From Cyanobium sp. WAJ14-Wanaka (GTDB taxonomy: Bacteria; Cyanobacteriota; Cyanobacteriia; PCC-6307; Cyanobiaceae), in contig NZ_JAGQAZ010000002.1 of the NCBI RefSeq assembly GCF_024345375.1, forward strand, positions 372,001 through 436,000: 64,000 nucleotides of DNA, given 5' to 3'. The notes under the pieces are model-generated. The model saw only the letters and a list, made by a program, of their open reading frames with translations. It searched no databases and was not told the origin of the DNA. The translations under genes were made by a program, and so were the position numbers. This document shows positions 26,778 to 34,915 of this stretch, one piece after another (within the stretch, counting starts at the first letter, position 1; the number at the start of each line of letters is the position of its first letter).

Positions 26778-26901
26778 TGCAACTCCAGCAGTAGTTCACC
26801 AATACCTGCGGCACCTGGCTCAATGGTTTTCAGGGCGCTGCAGGCGTAGGAGTTACCAAACACCATATGTAGCGTCTAGGCGCGCCCAAAAAGCCTCTAG
26901 G
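26778..26901 (+). repeat. Direct repeat copy A (partner at 27615)
   Basis: About 124 bp, roughly 83% identical by eye to 27615-27738, in the same orientation. The longest exact shared blocks are 23 bp (26858-26880) and 15 bp (26819-26833). It lies in the 365 bp gap after the GT9-like gene, which otherwise holds no convincing gene. The plus-strand frame through it stays open and would read about 70% identically in both copies, but no product is recognised. Confidence 0.75.
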
Positions 26902-27117
26902 TCGAACGATCCAAAAAACACTCCCTTCCCTCGCCGAACTCCGCGCGGCGCCCCGCACTCGCCGTACAAGCCGCGGCAGGCTCAAAGAGGTGATTCATCC
27001 GCAGAGAACTGGCGGTGCTGGGCCCCGTACCACCACCAAGGGCTGGTGCCCGAACGTCGGGTCCGGGCCGCTGTAACAACCAAGCTGTCGACCGTTGCAG
27101 GCTCTGCGCAAAACGAT

Positions 27118-27600
27118 CTACTCATCGTCAAAGAGGGCCCGCACTTCTGGGCTGTTGAGTTTGCTTAGGACTTGCTCGAGCTGCTCTCGATGGGCTGCGG
27201 ATGGTTCGAGGAGATAGGCGAGCTGGGCTCGCTGTGCTTCTGCCTCAACTCGAGCGCGTCGAAGTTGCGCAGTTTCTCGATTAGCAGCGCGTTCTCTCTC
27301 TTCAGCTGCTGTATTCGCTGCTCGTAGCCGGGATCGCGTCGCCAATTGAGCGTCGACAAAAACAACCGCCACCGAGGCAAGGATGAGCCAGAAGCCCCAT
27401 TGCTGGTTGATCGGGAAGCTATGGGAGCTAGAGGGGCTGCTTGGTCCTGGGAGGTTGAGGTGGTCATAGGAGGTGAAAACAGCAATCAGGGCAACTACAA
27501 AACCACCAATCGACTGGAGCCATCCTTGGAGATCCAGGCAGATCAATGGACCTTTGAACTGCCCAGATTCTGGCGCAGACTCAACGGCTGGATCGGTCAC
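27118..27600 (-). CDS. Small two-helix membrane protein with C-terminal coiled coil
   Basis: 160 residues, GTG start. Two hydrophobic segments, LQSIGGFVVALIAVFTS (about 28-44) and WGFWLILASVAVVFVDAQLA (about 68-87), are joined by a Ser/Pro-rich loop. A charged heptad-like helix follows (AANTAAEERERAANRETAQL, to about 140) and then an acidic tail (FDDE). No family recognised. It is flanked at both ends by the direct repeats at 26778 and 27615. It may be a cargo gene of a small mobile or duplicated unit, or simply a native membrane protein with duplicated flanks. Confidence 0.6.
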   Translation of the reverse strand: MTDPAVESAPESGQFKGPLICLDLQGWLQSIGGFVVALIAVFTSYDHLNLPGPSSPSSSHSFPINQQWGFWLILASVAVVFVDAQLATRSRLRAANTAAEERERAANRETAQLRRARVEAEAQRAQLAYLLEPSAAHREQLEQVLSKLNSPEVRALFDDE

Positions 27601-27614
27601 CGCGCCAAATCAGA

Positions 27615-27738
27615 TGCAACTCCAGCAATAGTACATCAGTACCTGCGGCGCCTTCCTCAATGGTTTTCAGAGGCCTGCGAGTGCAGGAGTTACGAAACAC
27701 CATATGTAGCGTCTAGGTGCGCCCATAAAGGCCCCAGG
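27615..27738 (+). repeat. Direct repeat copy B (partner at 26778)
   Basis: Second copy of the 124 bp repeat, offset 837 bp from copy A. The shared exact blocks here are 27695-27717 and 27656-27670. It lies in the 362 bp gap between the coiled-coil protein gene and the methyltransferase gene; nothing else is recognised in that gap. Confidence 0.75.
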
Positions 27739-27962
27739 CAGAAAAGTCCAAAACAATTCTCCCTGCCCTCGCCGTGCAGCCGGCCTCCAAGCCGCGCGCC
27801 GCACCCCGCTCGATGGCGCCCACAAGCCGCAGTAGGCATTTAGTAGTCGGCCGAAACCCAGCAGCTAGAAAAGCCCCATGACATATTCAGAGAGGAAATG
27901 CTTTCTCGAACAAGACCCTCACGCCATTAAGGGAGCCCGTGGAGACTCAAGCAGCTGGGGGC

Positions 27963-28829
27963 TTAGAAAGTAACCACGCTGGCAGAGGGTTTTTGCAGGA
28001 TTGCATAAATACCATTATTGCCAAACTGCTTGTATCCGGGATAGATGCCTTCGAGCGCAGATTGTATTTCAGGAGATGGGTTTCGCGGAAAAGTGATTTG
28101 ATATTCCTCAATTAGAAATCCTGAGGCTTCAAAGACAACCCAATAATCTTCGCTGAAGTAACGATTGATGTGATTGCTGTTGTAGGTGTTGTAAATTACT
28201 TCCTCCGCGAACTCGCGGTCGAAACGGCTGGCGATATCAGTGAATGTCGCAGCGCGAGACTGGAGCAAGTGCCCCCAGGGCTGAAAAATGTAACTTGAGT
28301 CAGGCAGCTGAGTGTCGAAGCGCTCGGGGATGCCAATGGGCAGATGGTGGCCATCAAAGGCACTCCAGATTGGCGAGTGCATGGTAAATAGCTTGCCACC
28401 TGGCTTTAGGTACTGGAGCATTTTTTCAATAGCCAGTGGCAGCCTGTTTATGTGCTCAAAACAAGCGATGGTGAAAATCAAGTCATATTGATTTAGATGC
28501 TCGTCGCCAAGATCTTCCGCATTGCAGTAAAAGTGGCGATAGCGGTGGCCAAGATCAATGAGTTTCTGTTGCTCCTTGTGGTTTCGGTGAAATTGATTGG
28601 CTTCACCAAGCTCTATGTCATAGGAGGGCGCTTCAACTGCGCTCCAGCTATTGCATTCTAGATGTTCAATCACCAATGAGGCCGGCAGGGCACCTCCGAT
28701 TTCAAGAACGTCGAGATCTTTTAAGGAGATTTTTTTTGAGCACACATCTAGGTAGGGGATGTGATAGCTGAGCTGGAAGTTATCGCGAAGATATTGCTCT
28801 TGTTGTTGCGTAAGATTCAGGGGGGGCAT
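27963..28829 (-). CDS. SAM-dependent methyltransferase (class I)
   Basis: 288 residues, ATG start. Motif I is VLEIGGALPASLVIEHL (a variant of the usual E/D-x-G-x-G-x-G), followed by an acidic/aromatic strand, YDLIFTIACFEHINRLPLAI (motif II/III, typical of Methyltransf_11/23 proteins) and YLKPGGKLFTMHSPIWSAF. It should be soluble. The substrate is unknown; methyl caps on surface glycans are common in such loci. It reads away from the heptose operon and has its own promoter region in the 91 bp before it. Confidence 0.82.
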   Translation of the reverse strand: MPPLNLTQQQEQYLRDNFQLSYHIPYLDVCSKKISLKDLDVLEIGGALPASLVIEHLECNSWSAVEAPSYDIELGEANQFHRNHKEQQKLIDLGHRYRHFYCNAEDLGDEHLNQYDLIFTIACFEHINRLPLAIEKMLQYLKPGGKLFTMHSPIWSAFDGHHLPIGIPERFDTQLPDSSYIFQPWGHLLQSRAATFTDIASRFDREFAEEVIYNTYNSNHINRYFSEDYWVVFEASGFLIEEYQITFPRNPSPEIQSALEGIYPGYKQFGNNGIYAILQKPSASVVTF

Positions 28830-28920
28830 TACAGGCTCGCTTTACTATTTTGATTTTAATGATGAATCTAGGGCAAGGGCCGCTCATCTTTGGCTGTGTG
28901 CTTACCAGCCCCACCCACCC

Positions 28921-29811
28921 TCAGGGCGCCAACGCCGCCTTGAGCAGATCCTTGAGCTCCCAGTAGGGCGGCGGCGCCACCGGGATTGCCCGCAGGCGCT
29001 CGGGCTCGGCCAGCAGCCTTGCCACCAAGGCCTCCAGCTCCTCGAGCGTCGACGCCCAGAACACATCGGGCCGTTCGGCCAGATGGCGGTGTTCGCCCAC
29101 TAGGGCTGGATCGCCGAATACCACCTGGGGTACGCCGGCGGCAATCACCTCAAAGAAGCGATGGTTAAGGTCGTGGTTGAGGGGCACGTTGAGCACCAGG
29201 GCGTGCTGGGCGTAGAGCGCGGCTGCTTCCTCTGCGCTGGAGGTGGTGGCATGGCGGAAGGGGATGCGCCCCCGCGCTTGTAGGGCGAGCACGAGCTCCC
29301 GCCGGCGGGGGTGGTGGGGCCCCAGGCTGCCCACATGCAATAACTCCTGCCGCGGCTGCGCCGCGGGCACTGCTACCGGGTAGCGAAAAAAGGTGGGTGG
29401 CAGACAGCGCACCGGCACCCGCAGCCGCTGGCGCACCTCAGCCAGCAGGGCCGGGTTGAAGGTGAGCAGCACCGCGTCGTGGGGTTCGGCATCGAGGTAG
29501 GCGGAGAGCACATCGACGGGTCGTTCCCCATGGTGAAGGTCTCCGCATACCAGCAACTTTGGGCCCTGCCACTGGCGCAGGCCCCGCAGGGGCTGGGAGC
29601 GCAGCAGGAAGGGGTCGGTGTAGTGGATCAGTGGGCAGGCAGCTGTTAACCCGCGCCTCTGGAAGGCTTGCTGAACAGCTTCCGTATCGGCACTTTTCAC
29701 TGCGAGGCTGTTGGAGCCATCCGCTAGCGCCAGGCCTGCCTGCAGGAGATCGGGCCTCTGCCACAACACCTGAAAAGTCCCGTAGTGGAAAAGCACAGTT
29801 GAAGGTGCCAT
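28921..29811 (-). CDS. Glycosyltransferase-like protein (CgeB / Glyco_trans_1_2 type)
   Basis: 296 residues from ATG at 29811; the frame continues to 29898. The C-terminal HRFFEVIAAGVPQVVFGDPA with ERPDVFWASTLEELEALVAR after it is the donor-site region of the 'glycosyl transferases group 1_2' / CgeB-like family. The gene is very GC-rich, more than its AT-rich right-hand surroundings. Substrates unknown. It is divergent from the heptose operon across about 150 bp that contain an IS-end footprint. Confidence 0.72.
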   Translation of the reverse strand: MAPSTVLFHYGTFQVLWQRPDLLQAGLALADGSNSLAVKSADTEAVQQAFQRRGLTAACPLIHYTDPFLLRSQPLRGLRQWQGPKLLVCGDLHHGERPVDVLSAYLDAEPHDAVLLTFNPALLAEVRQRLRVPVRCLPPTFFRYPVAVPAAQPRQELLHVGSLGPHHPRRRELVLALQARGRIPFRHATTSSAEEAAALYAQHALVLNVPLNHDLNHRFFEVIAAGVPQVVFGDPALVGEHRHLAERPDVFWASTLEELEALVARLLAEPERLRAIPVAPPPYWELKDLLKAALAP

Positions 29812-29920
29812 CGCAACTAAGCCGCGTTTCAGCTGAGAGCAAACTGGATTTTGGCTTGCCACCACAACTTGCCCTGCTGGCAAAGTGAAAAATGGCACGA
29901 CGGCCGAAGCAGTTGCGGCC

Positions 29921-29941
29921 TTAGGTGTTGTGTCTCACCAC
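29921..29941 (+). repeat. Insertion-sequence end footprint (shared with 63895-63915)
   Basis: A 21 bp block matches 63895-63915 with one mismatch, both in plus orientation. At 63.9 kb the block directly precedes the 3' end of a transposase remnant, so it is probably the terminal sequence of that element (TGTTGTGTCTCACC, starting with TG as in IS3/IS481-type ends). Here it stands alone, 20 bp before the phosphatase gene. Confidence 0.5.
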
Positions 29942-29961
29942 TTTGCTCGGCAGATCAGTTC

Positions 29962-30597
29962 ATGCATCCTCTCCTCGAGCGGCGCCGCCTTTTCAGGCCA
30001 CCCTTGCCAATTACCAGGCCGGCCCTGTTCCTCGATCGCGATGGCGTGCTGATTGAAGACAGGCATCACCTCTGCGATCCAGCCCAAGTGCAGCTCTGCT
30101 CTGGGGCAAAGGCGTTGCTGCAACAGGCCCATCAGCGGGGCTGGCCGGTGGTGGTGATCACAAATCAATCGGGCATTGCTAGAGGATTGTTCGATTGGCG
30201 GGCATATGAGCTAGTCACCGAACGCCTGCTGGAGCTGCTGGGCCCAGCGGCCCCGATCGCCGCGATCTATGCCAATGGTCATGGGCCCGATGCTCCGGCC
30301 CATAGCTGGCGTAAACCCAGCCCAGCCATGCTGCAGGCGGCGGCGGTTGATTTGCAACTTGATCTGGCCACATCATTTCTGGTTGGCGATCGCCTTTGCG
30401 ACCTCCAGGCCGGGGCTGCAGCAGGGCTCTGCTGGCTAGGTCACATCAGCAGCGGTCACGGCCAGACTGAACGTCCAGCCGTGGAGCGCTGGGCATCCGA
30501 AAACCCTCATACAAATGAAGATAATGGTCTGGTGGAGATTGCTTATCTTGATTCGCTCCATCAATTCCCTGTTCACCTGCTGAACGATGCTGGATGA
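29962..30597 (+). CDS. gmhB: HAD-family heptose bisphosphate phosphatase (GmhB-like)
   Basis: 211 residues from ATG at 29962. HAD motifs are LFLDRDGVLIED (nucleophile and acid Asp), VVVITNQSGIAR (motif II), WRKPSPAMLQ (motif III Lys) and FLVGDRLCDLQAG (motif IV), in the order and spacing of D-glycero-D-manno-heptose 1,7-bisphosphate phosphatase. The zinc-loop cysteines usual in GmhB (CPHHP ... CxCRKP) are absent; the matching stretch reads YANGHGPDAPAHSWRKP. It begins the operon with GmhA-like, HldE-like and nucleotidyltransferase genes, and its stop overlaps the next start by ATGA. Phosphatase role is well supported; the exact heptose is not. Confidence 0.82.
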   Translation: MHPLLERRRLFRPPLPITRPALFLDRDGVLIEDRHHLCDPAQVQLCSGAKALLQQAHQRGWPVVVITNQSGIARGLFDWRAYELVTERLLELLGPAAPIAAIYANGHGPDAPAHSWRKPSPAMLQAAAVDLQLDLATSFLVGDRLCDLQAGAAAGLCWLGHISSGHGQTERPAVERWASENPHTNEDNGLVEIAYLDSLHQFPVHLLNDAG

Positions 30598-31826
30598 GTA
30601 ACCGCCACTGCGATGTGCTGATTCTTGGCGGCGGCATGGTGGGCCTCTGCATCGCCCATCAACTGCTGGATCGCGGCATTTCCCGCAATATCACACTGCT
30701 TGATAAGGAGCCTGAATTGGGGCTGCACAGTTCTGGGAGAAATAGCGGTGTGTTGCATGCGGGGCTCTACTATAAACCCGGCTCCCTCAAGGCCCAGGTA
30801 TGTGTGGCTGGGGCGCGCCGGCTCAGGGCCTGGGTGGAGGAGCGCCAGCTGCCGATAAATCCCTGCGGCAAGGTGATTGTGCCGCCCAGGGCCGAACTTG
30901 ATCCCCAGCTCGATCTGCTCGCCAAGCGGGGCCTGGCCAATGGGGCCCAGTTGGAGCTCTGGGACGAAATGCAATTGCACCAATTGATCCCTGAGGCCCG
31001 CACCGCCAGCGGTAGGGCCCTTTGGAGCCCAAATACCGCCGTTGTTAAGCCGATCAAGGTTGTGCAGCGCCTACAACAGGAATTGCAGGAGCAAGGCCTA
31101 CGGATTCTGCGGGGGCAGCAGCATTGGCAGGTGCAACCTCAAGCCATGCAGCTGAAGCTGCAAGACGGCTCCGTGATCAGTTATGGCCACCTATTTAATT
31201 GTTCTGGTCTGCAGGCCGATCGCGTGGCCCATCAATTTGGAGTTGGCCGCCAATACAGTCTGCTGCCGTTTAAGGGCCTCTACTGGCAGCTCAAGCCTGG
31301 ATGCCCGATCCAGCCCCGAGCCAACCTTTATCCCGTGCCCGATCTGGATGTGCCCTTCCTCGGGGTGCACTTCACCCCCAGTGCTGACCAGACCCCGCTG
31401 GTAAGCATTGGACCCACAGCTACCCCCGCTTGGGGCCGCGAAAATTACCGGGGCCTGCAGGCCGTAGAACCGGCCATGGCGGCGGCCAACGTGGCACTTC
31501 TGGCTAGGCAATATCTGGCCAACCGGGGCGGTTTTCGCCGCTACGTGCACGAGCAGGCCTTCCTTGCATTGCCACCGCTGCTGCTGGGTGCTGCGCAGCA
31601 GCTAATCCCGGCCGTGCGCCCAGAGCACCTGGAAATCAGCCAAAAGGTAGGCATCCGTTCCCAGCTGTTCAACCACAGCAGCCAGCGCCTAGAGGACGAC
31701 TTCCTCTGCCTGCCAGGCCCCGCCAGCACCCATGTGCTGAATGCCATTTCTCCGGCCTTTACGGCCAGCTTCGCCCTCGCGGATCTAATTATCGACGGGG
31801 CCGCATCCCAGATGGCCATGCCATGA
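30594..31826 (+). CDS. lhgO: FAD-dependent L-2-hydroxyglutarate oxidase family protein (LhgO-like)
   Basis: 410 residues, ATG at 30594 overlapping the previous stop. The FAD-binding start CDVLILGGGMVGLCIAHQLL has a GxGxxG-type loop. The block SSGRNSGVLHAGLYY and the C-terminal SPAFTASFALADLI are characteristic of LhgO / DAO-fold oxidases. LhgO oxidises L-2-hydroxyglutarate to 2-oxoglutarate, but here the gene lies in a sugar operon, between phosphatase and nucleotidyltransferase, so a sugar or alpha-hydroxy-acid substrate may be more apt. It is joined to both neighbours by ATGA overlaps. Confidence 0.85.
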   Translation: MSNRHCDVLILGGGMVGLCIAHQLLDRGISRNITLLDKEPELGLHSSGRNSGVLHAGLYYKPGSLKAQVCVAGARRLRAWVEERQLPINPCGKVIVPPRAELDPQLDLLAKRGLANGAQLELWDEMQLHQLIPEARTASGRALWSPNTAVVKPIKVVQRLQQELQEQGLRILRGQQHWQVQPQAMQLKLQDGSVISYGHLFNCSGLQADRVAHQFGVGRQYSLLPFKGLYWQLKPGCPIQPRANLYPVPDLDVPFLGVHFTPSADQTPLVSIGPTATPAWGRENYRGLQAVEPAMAAANVALLARQYLANRGGFRRYVHEQAFLALPPLLLGAAQQLIPAVRPEHLEISQKVGIRSQLFNHSSQRLEDDFLCLPGPASTHVLNAISPAFTASFALADLIIDGAASQMAMP

Positions 31827-32539
31827 GTAAGCCCCTGCGCGCCCTGTTGTTGGCTGCAGGGCTTGGCACTCGCCTGCGCCCCCTCACCTTGCAAACCCCT
31901 AAGTGCTTGGTGCCCCTTGGTGGTGAACCCCTGCTGGGGCTTTGGCTGCGCAAGCTGGAGCAGGCGGGCTGCGAGGCGGCCTTGATCAACACCCATTACC
32001 TAGCTGAGCAGGTGGATGCCTATCTTCAGAGCTGGCAAAGCCCAAAGATGGCAGTGCGCACCGTGCACGAGCCCGAACTGCTCGGCACTGCTGGCACCTT
32101 GCTTGCCCATCAGGCTTTTTTTGAAGGCGCAACGGGGCTATTGATCCATGCCGATAACGCCATGGCTGCGGGCTTGGCGGAATTTCTGACTGCCCACGAA
32201 AATCGCCAACCCGAATGCCTGCTCACCATGCTCACCTTCCAGAGCGATCGGCCCAGCAGCTGCGGGATTGTGCAGACCAACGGGCAAGGCGTGGTCGTAG
32301 CTTTCCATGAGAAGGTGCAGGACCCACCGGGTTCCGTTGCCAATGGGGCCCTCTATGCCTTTGACCCCGCCTTCTTCGACGTGCTTTCTCTAATGGCTCC
32401 CACACCAAACGACTTCAGTACCGAGGTGATTCCAGCTCTGATGGGCCGCATCCAAACCTGCCCCACTGACCAGCCCTATCTCGATATCGGCACCCTTGAA
32501 GCCCTCGAGCAAGCCCAGAAGCTATGGAGATCCCAGTGA
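31823..32539 (+). CDS. Sugar-phosphate nucleotidyltransferase (HddC/ManC-like)
   Basis: 238 residues, ATG overlapping the previous stop. The signature LLLAAGLGTRLRPLT plus PKCLVPLGGEPLL is the NTP-binding loop and conserved Lys of the family; LLIHADN carries the metal-binding Asp. Size and lack of a C-terminal extension match D-glycero-D-manno-heptose 1-phosphate guanylyltransferase (HddC) and small glucose-1-phosphate transferases. With GmhA- and GmhB-like neighbours, a nucleotide-heptose product is likely; the base is not determinable. Overlaps the next gene by 16 bp. Confidence 0.82.
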   Translation: MSKPLRALLLAAGLGTRLRPLTLQTPKCLVPLGGEPLLGLWLRKLEQAGCEAALINTHYLAEQVDAYLQSWQSPKMAVRTVHEPELLGTAGTLLAHQAFFEGATGLLIHADNAMAAGLAEFLTAHENRQPECLLTMLTFQSDRPSSCGIVQTNGQGVVVAFHEKVQDPPGSVANGALYAFDPAFFDVLSLMAPTPNDFSTEVIPALMGRIQTCPTDQPYLDIGTLEALEQAQKLWRSQ

Positions 32540-33150
32540 TAGCTGCCAGCACCCAAACCAGCTTTGCCCAGGCGGCAACCAGCTACCTGCAGCGGCTGCA
32601 GGGCTGTTTCAATGCGGAAACGCTTGGTGCCATTGAAACCCTTGCAGGAGAGCTGCGCTTGGCCTGGATTGAGGGCCGCCAGGTGTTTATTTGTGGCAAC
32701 GGCGGCAGCGCCGCCAATGCCCTGCACCTAGCCAACGATTTCATCTACGGCATCGGCGCCTGCGGGCTTGGCCCCAAGCTGCCGGGCTTGAGGGTGGAGG
32801 CACTGCCTGCAAATGCTGGAGTAATCACCTGCCTGGCCAATGACACCGGCTATGCCAACATTTATAGTTATCAGCTTGAAGTGAAAGCCCGCAAGGGTGA
32901 TCTGGTTATTGTGCTTTCAGGTAGCGGCAATTCTGCAAATGTGGTGCGCGCCCTAGAGACTGCTAAAACATTAAAGATGAGAAGTTTTGCTATCCTGGCC
33001 TTCAATGGGGGGCGATGTCTGGAATTGGCTGATGTGCCGATTCATTTCCCTATCGAAGATATGCAGATTGCAGAGGATACCCAGCTGGTGGTGGGTCATT
33101 TGTGTATGCAATGGCTAAACACCAACAAGCCCTCCCAAATTGAGCGATAA
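32524..33150 (+). CDS. gmhA: SIS-domain phosphoheptose isomerase (GmhA-like)
   Basis: 208 residues, ATG at 32524. The SIS core is seen in VFICGNGGSAANALHLANDF (substrate loop), then DLVIVLSGSGNSANVVRALE and a C-terminal AEDTQLVVGHLCMQWL with the conserved E-D-x-Q and H of sedoheptulose-7-phosphate isomerase. It converts sedoheptulose 7-phosphate to D-glycero-D-manno-heptose 7-phosphate, the first committed step of heptose synthesis. It overlaps the nucleotidyltransferase gene by 16 bp, so they are co-translated. Confidence 0.87.
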   Translation: MEIPVIAASTQTSFAQAATSYLQRLQGCFNAETLGAIETLAGELRLAWIEGRQVFICGNGGSAANALHLANDFIYGIGACGLGPKLPGLRVEALPANAGVITCLANDTGYANIYSYQLEVKARKGDLVIVLSGSGNSANVVRALETAKTLKMRSFAILAFNGGRCLELADVPIHFPIEDMQIAEDTQLVVGHLCMQWLNTNKPSQIER

Positions 33151-33152
33151 GC

Positions 33153-33824
33153 ATGGCAGAAATTGATTTCATGGGCGTGCTGCACAAAAGCACCCAGCGT
33201 GACTACTTGGCCCGAGTGAATGACCCGGATTACCCAAAGGCAAAGGCAGCAGAGCTAGCCAAGCAATTCGACCACGACTACTGGGATGGTGATCGACGCA
33301 TCTGCTACGGCGGCTATCGCTACATGGAAGGCCGTTGGGAAAAAGTGGCCCGGGCCTTGGTGGATCACTACCAACTACCTGAAAATCCGAAGATTTTAGA
33401 TATTGGCTGTGGTAAAGGATTTTTGCTTTACGACTTTCTGAAGGTAATTCCGGGTGCTGAGATCTACGGAATTGATCTATCCCCCTATGCCATTGCCAAT
33501 AGCAAGGAGGAGATTCGCGATCGGCTTCAGGTGGGCAATGCAACCCAGCTGCCTTGGCCTGATGATCATTTTGACTTAGTGATCTCAATTAATACCCTTC
33601 ACTGTCTGCATGCCCAAGACTTGCACCCAGCTCTTTGCGAGATGGAGCGAGTAGGGAAAGAGCACAAATACCTTTGTGTTGAGAGCTGGCGCAACCAGGC
33701 GGAGAAGGCCAATCTGCTTTATTGGCAGGTAACCTGCGAAGCCTTTAACACTCCAGAGGCTTGGCATTGGTGGTTTAAGCAAACCTGCTACAGCGGCGAT
33801 CACTCCTTTATTTATTTCGAGTGA
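33153..33824 (+). CDS. SAM-dependent methyltransferase (class I)
   Basis: 223 residues, ATG at 33153, 2 bp after the gmhA stop. Motif I ILDIGCGKGFLLYDFL, then IYGIDLSPYAIANSK and FDLVISINTLHCLHAQDLHP are standard Methyltransf_11/25 features. A C-terminal CVESWRNQAEKANLLYWQ is unusual. Probably methylates an operon intermediate or the finished sugar. The following gene starts inside its stop (GTGA). Confidence 0.83.
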   Translation: MAEIDFMGVLHKSTQRDYLARVNDPDYPKAKAAELAKQFDHDYWDGDRRICYGGYRYMEGRWEKVARALVDHYQLPENPKILDIGCGKGFLLYDFLKVIPGAEIYGIDLSPYAIANSKEEIRDRLQVGNATQLPWPDDHFDLVISINTLHCLHAQDLHPALCEMERVGKEHKYLCVESWRNQAEKANLLYWQVTCEAFNTPEAWHWWFKQTCYSGDHSFIYFE

Positions 33825-34915
33825 GCATGGGCACTGGGGCAATGCCAAATAAGGAAATACCAACCACAACCAAGGCTGCGATCTTGGTTGCCCAGCGTCA
33901 GCCCCTGGTGGTGGACACCATCGAGCTGCCAGCTGAGCTTGATGTGGGCCAGGTGTTTGTGCAGATCCAGGTGAGCGGCATCTGTGGGTCCCAGCTCGGT
34001 GAGATCGATGGGGTGAAGGGCGCTGATCGCTTCTTGCCCCACCTAATGGGCCATGAGGGCTGCGGCAGTGTTTTGGCAGTGGGCCCTGGGGTGAAGCATG
34101 TGGCCGCTGGCGACAGGGTGGTGCTGCATTGGCGCCCTGGGGCTGGGATTCAGGCTGACCCCCCTAAATATCGTTGGCGCGGCGAGCCCCTTAATGCCGG
34201 CTGGGTCACCACCTTCAATCGTCATACGGTGGTGAGTGAAAACCGCTGCACGAAGGTGCCAGCCCACATCAACCCCGATGCCGCAGCGCTGTTTGGCTGT
34301 GCCATCACCACCGGTTTTGGCGTAGTGGAAAACAATGCCCAGTTGAAGCTGGGCGAATCAGTGGTGGTGTTTGGTGCCGGCGGCATCGGCCTCAACATCG
34401 TGCAGGCTGCAGCGCTGCTATCAGCCTCTGCAATCATTGCAGTTGATCGCTTCGACAGCCGACTGGAGCTAGCCAGTGAGCTTGGAGCCACCCACTGCAT
34501 CAATAGCAGCCAGGTTGATCCCGAATCTGAAATCAGTAAGGCTCTGGCAGGCCAGCCCCTGGGCGATCAGCCCCTTGACGTTTTTATCGACAACACAGGC
34601 GTGCCAGAGGTGATTGAGCTTGGTTATCGCCTCACCCACCGCCAGGGGCGGGTGATTTTGGTGGGGGTGCCCCGGGCCGGCAGCGCCGTAAACCTCAATA
34701 CGCTGCCGCTGCATTTCGGCAAACTGCTCACGGGCTCCCATGGGGGTGAGAGCGAGCCCGCCCGCGATATCCCCCGCTATCTGCGTCTGCTGGAGCAGGG
34801 CCGCCTCAGGCTTGATCGCTTCGTGAGTGCCCGTTATCCGCTGGAGGAGATCAACACGGCCATCGATGCGATGCGCAATGGCTCCACCGCAGGCCGCGTG
34901 ATGATTGAGCTGTGA
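33821..34915 (+). CDS. Zinc-type alcohol dehydrogenase (MDR family)
   Basis: 364 residues from GTG at 33821; ATG at 33827 is equally possible. The catalytic zinc ligands are in GICGSQ (Cys) and LMGHEGCGSV (His-Glu). The NAD(P) loop is VVVFGAGGIGLNIVQAA. The four-Cys structural zinc loop of many MDR proteins is not evident. The C-terminal GRVILVGVPRAG and STAGRVMIEL are family-like. It may oxidise or reduce a sugar intermediate in the operon. Joined to both neighbours by GTGA overlaps. Confidence 0.83.
   Translation: MSMGTGAMPNKEIPTTTKAAILVAQRQPLVVDTIELPAELDVGQVFVQIQVSGICGSQLGEIDGVKGADRFLPHLMGHEGCGSVLAVGPGVKHVAAGDRVVLHWRPGAGIQADPPKYRWRGEPLNAGWVTTFNRHTVVSENRCTKVPAHINPDAAALFGCAITTGFGVVENNAQLKLGESVVVFGAGGIGLNIVQAAALLSASAIIAVDRFDSRLELASELGATHCINSSQVDPESEISKALAGQPLGDQPLDVFIDNTGVPEVIELGYRLTHRQGRVILVGVPRAGSAVNLNTLPLHFGKLLTGSHGGESEPARDIPRYLRLLEQGRLRLDRFVSARYPLEEINTAIDAMRNGSTAGRVMIEL

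Noticed and set aside
26584-27168. Open plus-strand frame through the end of the GT9-like gene and repeat A
   Set aside because: Its first part is a shadow of the GT9-like gene, there is no ribosome binding site, and its product is Arg-rich and unlike any family. Similarity to the frame in copy B is explained by the nucleotide repeat.
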